Source: Candidatus Villigracilis vicinus
GTDB taxonomy: Bacteria > Chloroflexota > Anaerolineae > Anaerolineales > Villigracilaceae
Length of the DNA: 64,000 nucleotides
Assembly (NCBI GenBank): GCA_016721315.1
Contig: JADKIL010000020.1
Location: 121,669-185,668, forward strand
Direction of reading: 5' to 3'
Under the pieces are notes generated by a model. That model worked only from the letters and a program-made list of their open reading frames with translations. It was not told the DNA's origin and ran no database searches. The first letter of the stretch is position 1. Each line of letters starts with the position of its first letter. Position numbers and translations under genes: made by a program. Positions 7,579 through 18,300 of this stretch are shown piece by piece.

Positions 7579-10500
7579 CTATTCCAAGCGTTGGTTGTTA
7601 TGATGATCTTGTGACTGGAAATGATCTTGCAAACTGCGGTATTTCAGTTCTTTCCTCGTCATTGCCTGAATGGCGGAGACAGCCGCCATTCCTGCGGAGA
7701 GTGTGGTGAGAAGGGGAACATTCATTGCAATGGCCGCCGAGCGGATCGCCGCTCCGTCACTATGGGCGTGCGGGCCAAGCGGAGTATTCAGTACCAGTTG
7801 GATTTCCCTGCACGGATCAAGTCTACGATCTCAGTGGAGCCGTCCTGCGCTTTTTGGACAACTTCCACAGGCAGGTTGGCTTTCTGGCAGAATGCGGCCG
7901 TTCCCGGTGTGGCACATATTTTAAAGCCAAGGCGGTGCATGTCGCGCGCAAATTTCAATCCCGCGCTCTTGTCATAGTCGTTGACCGTAATCAGAACTGT
8001 GCCGCTTTGCGGAAGACCAGTCCCTGCTGCAATTTGTGATTTGGCGAAGGCATGCCCGAAGTGTGAAGCATGTCCCATTACTTCACCAGTGGAGTGCATT
8101 TCTGGTCCGAGCAATGAACTTGAGCCAGACAATTTCTTGAAAGGCAAGACAGCCTCTTTTACAAAAAATCCATCTACACGGGGTTCTTCCAAAATATCGA
8201 GACTTTCCAAACTGCTGCCCGCCATGACTTGCGCGGCGGCGTAGGCGAGATTTAATCCAGTGGCCTTGCTGGCGTAGGGGACAGTTCTTGAAGCACGCGG
8301 ATTCACTTCCAATACGCAGACAACTTCATCTTTTAGCGCGAACTGTACATTCATCAACCCACGCACGCCGAGGGCGAGACCAAGCTGTTCGGTGTATTCA
8401 CGCATGATTCCAAGATGATATGCGCTGACTTTATATGGAGGCAGGACACAAGCCGCATCTCCCGAATGGACGCCTGCTTCTTCGATATGCTGCATAATCG
8501 CCCCGACAACGACTCGCTCGCCATCCGCCAATGCATCCACATCGATTTCGAACGCATCTTCCATGAATTTGTCGATAAGAATCGGTTGACCTGGAGCCGC
8601 CTCAATTGCGCTTTGAATGAAGCCTGCCAAATGGGGTTCGGACTCCACGAGAGCCATTGCCCGCCCGCCCAGCACAAAGGATGGACGCACCAAGACGGGA
8701 TATCCGATTCTTTCAGCAATGACACGCGCCTCTTCAATGGAGCGTGCAATTCCATTTTCTGGCTGGGGAATATCCAACTCTTTGAGTAGTTTGGCAAACT
8801 CTTCGCGGTCTTCGGAAAGTTGAATGGCATGGGGCGATGTGCCGAGGATTTTCACGCCCGCTGCTTCAAGTCCTGCCGCGAGGTTGAGCGGAGTTTGCCC
8901 GCCGAATTGGACGATGACTCCGACGGGTTGTTCAAGGTCAATCACGTTGAGGACATGCTCAAGTGTGAGCGGTTCGAAATACAAGCGGTCTGCGGTATCG
9001 TAATCTGTGGAGACGGTTTCAGGGTTGCAGTTGTACATGATGGTTTCGTATCCCATCTTGGACAAGGCAAATGCCGCCTGACAACAGCAATAATCGAATT
9101 CAATTCCCTGACCGATGCGGTTCGGCCCGCCGCCGAGGATGAGGATTTTCTGCTTATCCGTCGGGCGGGATTCATCTTCCATTTCGTAGGCGCTGTAGAG
9201 ATAGGGCGTCTGTGATTCGAATTCGGCGGCGCAGGTGTCGACTCTTTGAAATGTAGGCAATATGCCGAGCGATTTACGTAATTCACGAAATGAAGAATGC
9301 TGATTGATGAATGATGAATTTAAGAGCCTGGCAATATGCGAGTCTGCAAATCCCATTTGCTTTGGCGATGCGAAGAAGCATTTTGAGCTCGGTTTCAGCC
9401 TTGAATTCCTACATTCTAATTCCCATTCAACTAATTTCCTTCATCTGAGCTAGAAACCACAAATCATATCCCGTTGCTTTGGAAATTTCTTCGAGCGACA
9501 TTCCCTGTTGAATGGCACGATAGACACGGAAGAGTCTGTCGGCGGTGGGGTGTTGCAGGGTGGCAAATGTTTCTGGTTCAGTTATCAGCTCGCGGTTAGA
9601 GCCAGAGCCGTCGAGTGCGTCCACGCCGATTTCGAGGGATTGAATCGCTTTGTTCAGAGCTTCGGGGAAGGTCCGACCGAGAGCCATAGATTCGCCTACG
9701 GATTTCATTTGCGGGCCGAGAGTCGAATCTACGCCTGGGAATTTTTCAAATGCCCAGCGCGGAATTTTGACGACGACATAATCGAGCGAAGGCTCGAAAG
9801 CAGCTTTGGTTTGACCAGTGATGTCGTTTGTGATTTCGTCTAGGGTGTAGCCGATGGCGACGAGTGCGGCGAGTTTGGCGATGGGGAAGCCCGTGGCTTT
9901 GGAGGCGAGCGCGGACGAACGGCTGACGCGCGGATTCATTTCGATGACAACGACGCGACCCGTTTTCGGGTCAACGCCGAATTGCACATTCGAGCCGCCC
10001 GTTTCCACGCCGACGGCGGACAGCACACGATGAGCGAGGTCGCGCAGGATTTGATACTCGCGGTCGGTGAGCGTTTGCGCGGGCGCGACGGTGATGCTGT
10101 CGCCTGTGTGAACGCCCATCGGGTCGAGATTTTCGATGGAGCACACGACAACGAAGTTATCTTTTTTATCGCGCATGACTTCGAGTTCATATTCTTTCCA
10201 ACCGAGAACGGACTCTTCAAGCCACGCTTGACCAATTGGCGATTCAGAAATTGCGCTGCGGACGGCTTCTTGAAGTTGAGCGGGTTCATAGACCCAGCTC
10301 GCGCCTGTGCCGCCCATCGCAAATGAAGCGCGGACCAAAACTGGATAGCCAGTCTGCTTGATGATTTCTTCGGCTTCTGTCAAACGAATACGCTGCGCCG
10401 CCATGTGGAATGGGGATGCCAACTTTTTGCATGGTCTCGCGGAAAAGCAAACGGTCTTCAGCGGCTTTGATGGCGTTGAGATTCGCGCCGATAAGTTGCA

Positions 10501-10834
10501 CACCATATTTTTCAAGCACGCCATTTTCACTGAGCGCCAATGCGAGATTTAATCCCGTTTGACCGCCAACGGTTGGAAGCATTGCGTCGGGTTTTTCCTG
10601 CGCGATAATGGCTTCAAGTGATTCTACTGTGAGCGGTTCAATGTAAGTTGCATCTGCGATTTCAGGGTCGGTCATAATGGTGGCTGGATTCGAGTTGACC
10701 AGCACCACGCGGTAGCCTTCGGCTTTGAGTGCCTTGACTGCTTGCGTGCCAGAATAATCAAACTCCGCGGCTTGACCGATGACGATGGCTCCAGAGCCAG
10801 GGACGAGAATGGTGTGGATGTCTGTACGTTTCAT
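7579..10834 (-). pseudogene. carB: Carbamoyl-phosphate synthase large subunit, frameshifted
   Basis: Read across frames, this is a near-complete CarB of about 1085 residues (E. coli 1073), which makes carbamoyl phosphate for arginine and pyrimidines. The N-terminal frame runs from 10834, a second frame covers 10530-9427 and a third 9356-7788. Both ATP-grasp halves ('GYPVLVRASFAMGGTGAS', 'GYPVLVRPSFVLGGRAMAL') and the VDTCAAEF segment are present. The breaks are: an extra T in a T-run near 10382; at least two indels around 9346-9430; and a missing A near 7803. The last one cuts off the MGS-like C-terminus, which continues in another frame ('LVLNTPLGPHAHSDGAAIRS') to a stop at 7579. All look like single-base events, so sequencing error is a real possibility for this core gene. 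The start has no Shine-Dalgarno; a heptamer repeat lies upstream. Confidence 0.88.
9287..9321. repeat. Heptamer-phased tract inside carB
   Basis: Five consecutive heptamers (GAAATGA, AGAATGC, TGATTGA, TGAATGA, TGAATTT) lie in the carB linker before the VDTCAAEF segment. They encode NSSF...HSSF where other CarB proteins have a shorter GV-x-E-x-EV helix. The tract aligns 28/32 with the repeat at 38736-38763, so it is a family member and not ordinary carB sequence. Confidence 0.55.
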
Positions 10835-10839
10835 AGGGA

Positions 10840-10888
10840 AAGGATGAATGATGAAGGATAAAGGATGAAAGACGAAAGGCGAAAGAGG
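10840..10888. repeat. Heptamer-phased tract upstream of carB
   Basis: Seven consecutive heptamers of the form AARGNNG (AAGGATG, AATGATG, AAGGATA, AAGGATG, AAAGACG, AAAGGCG, AAAGAGG) fill the space before the carB start. On the coding strand this is pyrimidine-rich and leaves carB without a Shine-Dalgarno. Confidence 0.75.
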
Positions 10889-10892
10889 CGCT

Positions 10893-10941
10893 GGTGGTCG
10901 AGTAGTTCCGCGTGCTTTTCGCGGGACGTATCGAGACCACC
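10893..10941. repeat. REP-like palindrome
   Basis: Outer arms GGTGGTC (10893-10899) and GACCACC (10935-10941) and inner arms CCGCG/CGCGG form an imperfect hairpin. The flanks read GTCGAGTAG and TATCGAGAC. This form, including a GTAG next to the hairpin, matches widespread bacterial REP-type extragenic palindromes mobilised by RAYT (IS200-like) transposases. No RAYT gene is in the window. Confidence 0.65.
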
Positions 10942-10951
10942 GATGAATGAT

Positions 10952-12103
10952 TTATATTTTGTTTTCATGTTTTCCCTCAATCATTTTGAAAAATTCGCCA
11001 AAAATATCATGCGCATCATGCGGGCCAGGTGCGGACTCTGGATGGAACTGCACGCTGAAAACAGGTTTGTTTTTCATTCGTAAACCTTCGAGGGAGTCAT
11101 CGTTCAGGCTTTTGTAGGTGATTTCGACTTCGTCTTTGTTCAAATCGCCTGCGGTGACACAGTAATTATGGTTTTGCGCGGTGATGAGAACCTCTCCGCT
11201 GGGCAGATGTTGAACGGGATGATTCCCGCCATGATGCCCAAACTTGAGGCGGTGTGTATCTGCGCCAAGCGCGCGCCCGATGAGCTGATGGCCGAGACAA
11301 ATTCCGAATATCGGCACGCCGCTTTGGATGAGTCTGCTCACGGCTTCAACGACGTAGGGCAAACCTGCAGGGTCACCTGGGCCGTTTGAAAGGAAGACTC
11401 CATCGGGTTTCAGAGCGAGAACTTCGTCAGATGTTGTGTCCGCAGGGATGACGGTCACATTCGCACCATAACTTGAAAGGTGGCGAAGAATATTTTCTTT
11501 AATTCCAAAATCATATGCGACGACTGACCATTGACGACTGACCACTGATAACTGATCACTGATCACTGGTTTTACCCACTTGCTTCCTTCATCCTCCACC
11601 CACCGATAGCTTTCATCACAAGTCACTTCCTTCACCATGTCGCGGCCATCGAGTCCCGCCCACTCATTCGCCATTTTCAATAAAGCTTCGGCAGATGTTC
11701 CCTTTGTAGAGAGTGCGGCCTTTTGTGTGCCGCCATCACGGAGTTTGCGAGTCAGCCAGCGCGTGTCCACGCCGCTGATGCCTGGGACGCCATTTTGTGC
11801 GAGCCAGTCAGATAAAGAAAGTGCCGAACGCCAGTTCGACACTACAGGACTCAAGGAGCGGATGACAGCAGCAGAAACCTGCGGCTTTGCTGATTCATCA
11901 TCCTCCAAATTGATTCCTACATTTCCAATGTGCGAAACAGTGAACAGCACACCCTGTCCACGATACGAGGGGTCGGTGAGGATTTCCTGATAGCCGGTCA
12001 TGCTGGTGTTGAATACCAACTCAAACACGGCATCTGTTTCCGCACCGAAGGCTTGACCTTCGATCACGGTTCCATCTTGTAAAACGAGAGTAGCTAATTT
12101 CAT
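10952..12103 (-). CDS. carA: Carbamoyl-phosphate synthase small subunit
   Basis: The 383-residue glutaminase subunit supplies ammonia to CarB. The N-terminal domain has 'TSMTGYQEILTDPSYRGQ' and the C-terminal class I glutamine amidotransferase has 'FGICLGHQLIGRALG' (catalytic Cys) and 'QFHPESAPGPHD' (catalytic His/Glu). The ATG at 12103 was chosen because GGAGGAG precedes it by 9 nt and the family begins 'KLATLVLQDGTVIEG'; upstream in-frame ATGs lack a site. carB follows 117 bp downstream. An in-frame heptamer repeat (11523-11569) encodes an unusual linker just before the amidotransferase domain. Confidence 0.94.
   Translation of the reverse strand: MKLATLVLQDGTVIEGQAFGAETDAVFELVFNTSMTGYQEILTDPSYRGQGVLFTVSHIGNVGINLEDDESAKPQVSAAVIRSLSPVVSNWRSALSLSDWLAQNGVPGISGVDTRWLTRKLRDGGTQKAALSTKGTSAEALLKMANEWAGLDGRDMVKEVTCDESYRWVEDEGSKWVKPVISDQLSVVSRQWSVVAYDFGIKENILRHLSSYGANVTVIPADTTSDEVLALKPDGVFLSNGPGDPAGLPYVVEAVSRLIQSGVPIFGICLGHQLIGRALGADTHRLKFGHHGGNHPVQHLPSGEVLITAQNHNYCVTAGDLNKDEVEITYKSLNDDSLEGLRMKNKPVFSVQFHPESAPGPHDAHDIFGEFFKMIEGKHENKI
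11523..11569. repeat. Heptamer repeat inside carA
   Basis: Six full heptamers and a partial seventh run in perfect phase: ACTGACC, ATTGACG, ACTGACC, ACTGATA, ACTGATC, ACTGATC, ACTGG. On the coding strand they read in frame as ISDQLSVVSRQWSV in the linker between the two CarA domains. The form resembles the short tandemly repeated repetitive (STRR) sequences of cyanobacteria. Confidence 0.85.
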
Positions 12104-12239
12104 AAAAAGTTTTCTCCTCCAAAAATACCGCAGATTTTTGGGCGGTAAATTCCGCCGATTATAGCACTTCATTTGATGTTGTTTAGACAAATTTACTGAA
12201 GGTGTTCTATTCTGAATATTCGGTACAAGGCACAGCTAA

Positions 12240-12800
12240 TTGGCGATATTGGCATGTGATGTTTCAGTTGTCAGCCTGGGTTGGACAACGTATGGGATTA
12301 TCATGAATCAGCCGTATGTCGCGATTGCTTCGGGAGTTATTGCAAGCTTTTTCTTCATCATTATATTGGTCGCTCTGCGGCTTGGACGCATCATGCGCGA
12401 GTTTAGAATTGCTCTGCTTTGGTTTATCGTCCTGCTTGTATAAGGTCTATCGTTCGGTAAGAACGGACTTGGCGCATTGCTTTCAGCGAGTGTACTTGCA
12501 TCGGACATTCTCCAAATATGGGTTGCCTACAACGAAAAAAATCTATCCGTCTTGTCGCTGGAGATCTGGTTGCTATCATTGGTTTATCTACGGTCATTTC
12601 TTCGCTCCAAGAAGAATAATTTCTACAGAACTCTTCAATTGAATATTTCTGAAAAAATTTCGCAACATAAGAAAATAGGCGATTTCATAATCACCTATTT
12701 TCTATTTTTCAAAAGTCCTCAACCAGAAACGAGCCAATTTATCTTTCAACTCCATGGAGTTTTGTACGACTTGAATGCCGCGCCAGTGGGATGGAAATAA
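12240..12800 (+). pseudogene. Broken small membrane protein, possibly PQ-loop type
   Basis: This covers the 598-nt stretch between carA and the helicase. One frame is open from 12240 to 12800 except for a single TAA at 12441-12443. Before it lies 'MNQPYVAIASGVIASFFFIIILVALRLG'-type hydrophobic sequence, and after it 'GLGALLSASVLASDILQIW' followed by a further helix. The segment 'LQIWVAYNEKNLSVLSLEIWLLS' resembles a PQ-loop/SWEET-type helix, but this is weak. The reading frame overlaps the 3' end of the helicase on the other strand beyond about 12702. It could be a pseudogene, two small genes, or chance. Confidence 0.3.
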
Positions 12801-15113
12801 ATGGCGGTAGCGTGAATGGGTAAAACGGTCATCGATCAATACAATGATTCCCTGATCTGTCTCCGTGCGAATGACCCGGCCAGTGGCCTGCTGCACCCGG
12901 TTGAATCCAGGATATTGGTAGGCATAGGCAAATCCACTTCCAGACTGGCGATCAAAATACTCTTTGATCAAGTCTCTTTCCAACCCCAACTGCGGTATGC
13001 CCACCCCGACAACCACGACACCGATCAACCGGTCGCCTACCAGATCAATCCCTTCACCAAAGACACCTCCCATGACAGCAAGCCCAACCAGCGCCTCCTG
13101 ATTGTTGGCCGAGAACTTGGATATAAAGATATCGCGATCCACTTCCGTCATGGCTCGATCCTGCACGAGGAGCTGGCTTTCCGGCAGTCTTTCCTTGAGC
13201 AGTTCAAGCACGGATTCAAGATACGCATAGGATGGGAAATAAACCAAATAATTACCGACATGCGTATTGAGAACGGTCTCAATGACCGAAGCAAGTTCGG
13301 CATAGGAATCGGCACGCTGCGCATATTTGGTGGATATCCGGTTATGGATGAGTAGACAGACATTTTCCAACGGGAAGGGGGATTGGAAAATGCGCTTGGG
13401 GTGTTCTGCATCGCCGGTCAGGAGCTTTATAAAGTAATCGATCGGAAGCAGCGTTGCCGAGAAAAAACGGTCGATCGACTGCGATTCAGCGGCACAGCCA
13501 ACATGGGGGCTGGATCCAGACAGAACAATTTTGTTTTTAGATCAGACTGTCCTTTTCGCTCAAAGTAGGACACATAATTGGTGTCAAAATATTCCGCCGT
13601 ACGGAGATAATTGCTGCACAGGAAATAAAACTCGAGTAATTCCTGCCTGAATTCAGCAGGCTGATTCAAAACCAGCCAATCCTCTGCCTTTTGGCTGAAA
13701 TCCCGAATGGCTTTGATCAGATCATTAGGAGGCTCGTATTCCACAAGCGCATCTCTTGTCATCCGCTTCGCAGGCTTTGCGTATCTCCAGCATTATCTTG
13801 TTGATCCCGTTCAGCTTTTTTGCAAGCCCGGGCAGATGCGGCTTTAGCGTACGCTGGAGATCCAGCACTGTCCCTTTATCCAGTTCAGCTGAATACATGG
13901 CTCTAGCTCGATCCGGAAGATTATGCGCCTCATCGACGAGAAAGATATAAGGCTCTTTGCTGAAGTCAAAAAAACGATGAAGATAAACGCGCGGATCGAA
14001 TACATAGTTGTAATCACAGATAATGCAATCCACCCACAAAGCCAGATCCAGCGAAAACTCAAAGGGGCAAACTTCATACTTCCGGGAGATCTCCTCGATC
14101 ACGGGACGGGTAAATGCTTGATGCTGGTCAATTTCCGTCAGGGCTATTTTCGCCTTGTCAAAATAGCCACGGGCAAACACACATACTTCCGGGTCGCAGT
14201 TGACCGGCGGACAAAAACAGATCTTTTCCTTGGCAGTCAGGGTTACGCTTCTTAGATCAAGGCTGGATCGTCGCATATCATCCAGCGCCTTTTCTGCCAC
14301 CAGACGACCGGGCGTTTTTGCCGTCAGATAAAAAATCTTGGCAGCCAACCCTTGCCCCAGTGCCTTCACCGCAGGAAAAAGAGCTGCGATGGTTTTCCCC
14401 ACCCCTGTAGGTGATTGTACATACAGACGGCCATTGTCTCGAATTGCTTTATAGACTGCCACGGCCATATCCCGCTGACCCGGGCGATACTCATCATAAG
14501 GGAATTCGAGCTGTTGAATCGATTGGTTGCGCCGGGCCTGCAAGGCGCTGATCTTTCCAAACCAATCCAGATAAGCTGTGGTCAAGTCGTGAAAAAAGAC
14601 CTCCAGTTCAGCCAGCGAATAATGGCGTTCGAAGGTTTTTTCTTTTTTGCTGTCGAGATGATAATAAGTCAGGTGAATGCGTATCCCGCTCAGGTTATTT
14701 TGTTGGGCATACATATAGGCATAGCACTGTGCCTGTGCCCAATGCAGTTGATTGTGGTCTTCGTTCACAAGGTCCAGACTCAGGGTGGTTGTTTTGATCT
14801 CTTCGATGATCACGGGGTCTTCGCTGGCGTACAATCCGTCGATCCGACCGCGTACCTCCAGAGGTGGATCTGCATCTTCGACCCAGCAGGCAATTTCCAC
14901 TTCAGGTTGATACCCTTCGGGGCGGGAGCGTTGCACCTGTTTGTGGCCCTGGGTTCCAGCCTGGGCGCGATCGCGCATTTGAAACCCGCCAACAGTCAAG
15001 TCGCCTGCCTGCAAAACAAACTCCACCAGATTGTGAACGGAAACAGTCTGCGGTTGGTGTTTTTCGGCTTGGTGAACAGGTTCAGTCTGCATTTTTTTCA
15101 AAGATTCTAGCAT
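12702..15113 (-). pseudogene. Rad3/XPD-DinG-type helicase with N-terminal nuclease domain, frameshifted
   Basis: Joined across two frameshifts this is a protein of about 803 residues, a DNA repair-type superfamily 2 helicase. The N-terminus has a PD-(D/E)XK-like core ('GRIDGLYASEDPVIIEEIKTTT' split around residue 90-110). The helicase core has Walker A 'SPTGVGKTIAAL', four cysteines in 'CFCPPVNCDPEVC' fitting an XPD-type 4Fe-4S cluster, and a DEAH box in 'FLVDEAHNLPDRA'. The last fragment (13370-12702) carries the C-terminal motor motifs ('QATGRVIRTETDQGIIVLIDDR'). Breaks: one extra base near 13755, and an A6 run at 13462-13467 that is one base short or two too long; in the restored frame it continues 'FSATLLPIDYF'. 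No partner genes adjoin it. Confidence 0.8.
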
Positions 15114-15276
15114 GGATTGGAGGAAGTCAATTTTGCTACACCAGAGTGCGTTAATATCTCACTGCGCATTTTCGTTCATAACCTTGCATCATCTTTCAGA
15201 TTGTTGCATTGCTTATCAAAATAAAACACGGAGGGATTTTACTGGTTTATATATCACCCATTTGAGCAGCGCATAG

Positions 15277-15319
15277 TACCCGTATGGGGAATAGTATTAT
15301 CGATTTATTGCCCTATGAT
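15277..15319 (+). promoter_or_regulatory. gltB promoter with TACCC-N4-GGGGA operator (site A)
   Basis: The inverted repeat TACCC-GTAT-GGGGA (15277-15290) is followed by ATAG. TAGTAT (15292-15297), a 16-nt spacer and TATGAT (15314-15319) form a promoter. The palindrome centre is 30.5 bp before the -10 box, the same as in sites B and D. Confidence 0.7.
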
Positions 15320-15361
15320 GGATGGAATTAACTTTTGACCATTCAACCATAAGGTGATGCC

Positions 15362-18300
15362 ATGAAAAATAAAGTTCAATTCCAAAGCGTTGACAATGAA
15401 TCTGAAAATGATTCGAGTTCCAATTCATTCAACTGGTTGACATCTCCTCACACAAAGACCTGGCTCGATGAACGTGATGCCTGCGCGTTGGTTGCATCAG
15501 TTCGCAAGAATGGTGAAGCCACGCATGGGAATTTGAAACGCGCGCTGGCCGCGTTGAGCATCATGGGACATCGCTCTGGCGAAGTCAACGGGGAAGGGGA
15601 TGGTATCGGTGTGATGACCGATATTCCGCGCGTGTTGTGGTCGCAGGCGTTGGAGCAGGCGGGCAAGCCTGGCTGGTTGGCGGAAGACCGCCGCTTCTTT
15701 GTGGGGCATTTGATGATTCCAAATACCGAAGCAGATGTTCAAGGCGTCAAAACCAAAATTATCAATATGCTCAAGGAAAGAGATATTGACCTGTTGTTGG
15801 AGCGTCCAACTCCCACACGTTTACAGGCACTCGGAAAAATGGCACGTCAACAGGTGCCGCACCTTTGGCAGATTTCGGGGATGGTTCACAACGGCCCTTT
15901 GGAAAACGTGGAGCGGACTCTCTTTGACCTTTCGCTTCACATTGAAAAATTTACGAACGTCGCCATTGCTTCGCTTTCCAGCAATGTGGTCGTTTACAAA
16001 GTGCGCGGCTCGATAGAAACTTTGTATCAATATTTCCCTGAACTGCGTAACCCTGATTTCACCACCGCCATCACGATTGGACATGCACGTTACTCGACGA
16101 ATACCGCTACGAGTTTCGAACGTGTCCAGCCTTTTAGTTTGATTGGTCACAACGGTGAGATTAATACGATTGCCCGTTTGCGCGAACAGGCCGAAATGCT
16201 CGGCGTGAATCTGGTGGAAAGCGGAAGCGACTCACAAGACCTCGACCGTTTGCTCTCCACGTTGATTCATCACTATCGCTTCTCGTTGACCGAGTCACTG
16301 GAACTGGCTTTCCCGCCCATCCTCAGCGAAGTGGAAAAACTCTCCCCTGAATTGCAGACAATTTATAAATATTATCGTCAGGCCTTTGGCCCGTACTCGC
16401 AAGGCCCTGCGGGGATTATCTCCCGCTTTGGCGATGAATGTGTTTTCAGCGTGGATGCGCTCGGTCTGCGCCCGCTCTGGTTTGGTGACACGGAAAAGGA
16501 ATATTTCTTCTCCTCGGAGAAGGGCGTTTACCATCTGGACGATATGGTTGTTGACCCAATTCCGCTTTCGCCTGGTGAAAAAATGCGTGTGCGCATTCAC
16601 CGCGGACGAAATGTGGAAGTCTTTGATTATCCCGCCATTCAGCAGCGCATGTTGAACCTGACCATGCGCAGATTCGGTTCACTCGAAACTCTAAACAAGC
16701 GGCTTGCTCATCCGCCGCTGCCATTGGAAATTTCAGAAGAAAACTTGACCAGCGCGACTCCCACAGTGGACTTGGATAACCGTCTCTCTGCTTTTGGCTG
16801 GGGACGTGAAGACCGCGAGTGGGTGCAGGAACTTGCCAAGAATGGCATCGACCCAATTAGCTCGCTCGGCTTTGACGGCCCGCTGGCTTCCCTTTCCACC
16901 GAACGCCAAAATATCGCGGACTATTTCAAAGAGGCGGTTGCGGTGGTCACAAATCCCGCCATTGACCGTGAACGTGAAGTGGAGCATTTTTCCACACAGA
17001 CGATTATCGGTTCGCGTCCGCCGCTTGTGCCCAATGAATTAAGAGAAGAATCCACGTTTACGCTTGAAACACCAATTCTTCTGGATTCGGTCAGTGCTGG
17101 CTTGAAAACAGGTTATCCCACACTGAGCCAGTTGACGAGCCGTTTTCCAAATGAACAGCTTGGTCACTTGCAAACGGTCACATTGGCTGGAGAGACAACT
17201 CCGCAGGCTTTGGAACGTCTCGCACAGGCCGCCATTGACTCTGTCCGCAACGGGGCGAAGATCATTCTTTTGGATGACTCTGCTGCATTCCAGAATCAAA
17301 ACGGATGGGTTGACCCAATTCTTGCGCTCAGTGTGATTGACCTTGCACTTCGTAAAACTTTTGCAGAACTTAATTCTTCAGAATCTTCATCCACGCCGCT
17401 GCCAATAAATGACAGCGGAAAAATAGACCTCAGCCTGATGGCTTCCCATTCAGCGGTGAATTTGCGCCGTCAGGTGGGGTTGGTTGTGCGCAGCGGAGCC
17501 ATCCGCAATTTGCATGATGTCATCATGTGCATCGGCATGGGCGCAGATGCGATTTCACCTTACTTGATTTTCGAGGCGGCGGTCAAAGCCACAAACGATG
17601 AAGAAGAAACCGAAGGATTGAAGAAAACTTTCAAGGCGCTGCGTTCGGGTATTGAAAAATGTATCAGCACAATGGGCATTCATGAAGCGCGCGGCTATGG
17701 ACGATTATTCTCAAGCATCGGGTTGAGCAATCCTGTCGCTTTCGCGTTGGGTGTGAAAAATTATGGCGGCTCAGAACAAGGCGGCTTGAAGTGGAATGAT
17801 ATTGACGCCGACACGGAGCAACGTACACAGGCGTATCACAGCGCAGGCCGTGGCGAACTTTCGCGCGTCAATCATTTTTATCCAAAAATCTGGAAGGCGG
17901 CGGGAAAGCTCGGGAAGGGCGAATCAGGCTGGGGTGAGTATGAGGCGCACACGCAGACAACGGCAAAAGCCAACCCCGTCACCATCCGCCACATTTTGGA
18001 TTTTCGTTATCCCGAACAAACTTCCATTGAATCCGATAAAGTCAATCTCGGAATCACATCGCATAAACTTCCGTTCCTGATTGCGTCCATGTCGTTTGGT
18101 TCGCAGGGTGAAACGGCTTATCGCGCGTATGCCGAAGCCGCGTTTCGTTTGAACATGCTTTCGCTCAACGGCGAGGGCGGCGAAATCCCTGACCTGCTCG
18201 GCAAGTATCCGTTCAATCGCGGAATTCAAATTGCGTCGGGGCGTTTTGGCATCACGGCGGAAACCATCAACGCCACGAATCTTTTGGAAATAAAAGTTGG

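Noticed and set aside
14415..15110. 231-codon plus-strand frame opposite the helicase
   Set aside because: The opposite strand has clear nuclease and helicase motifs; this frame has no recognisable domain or ribosome site.
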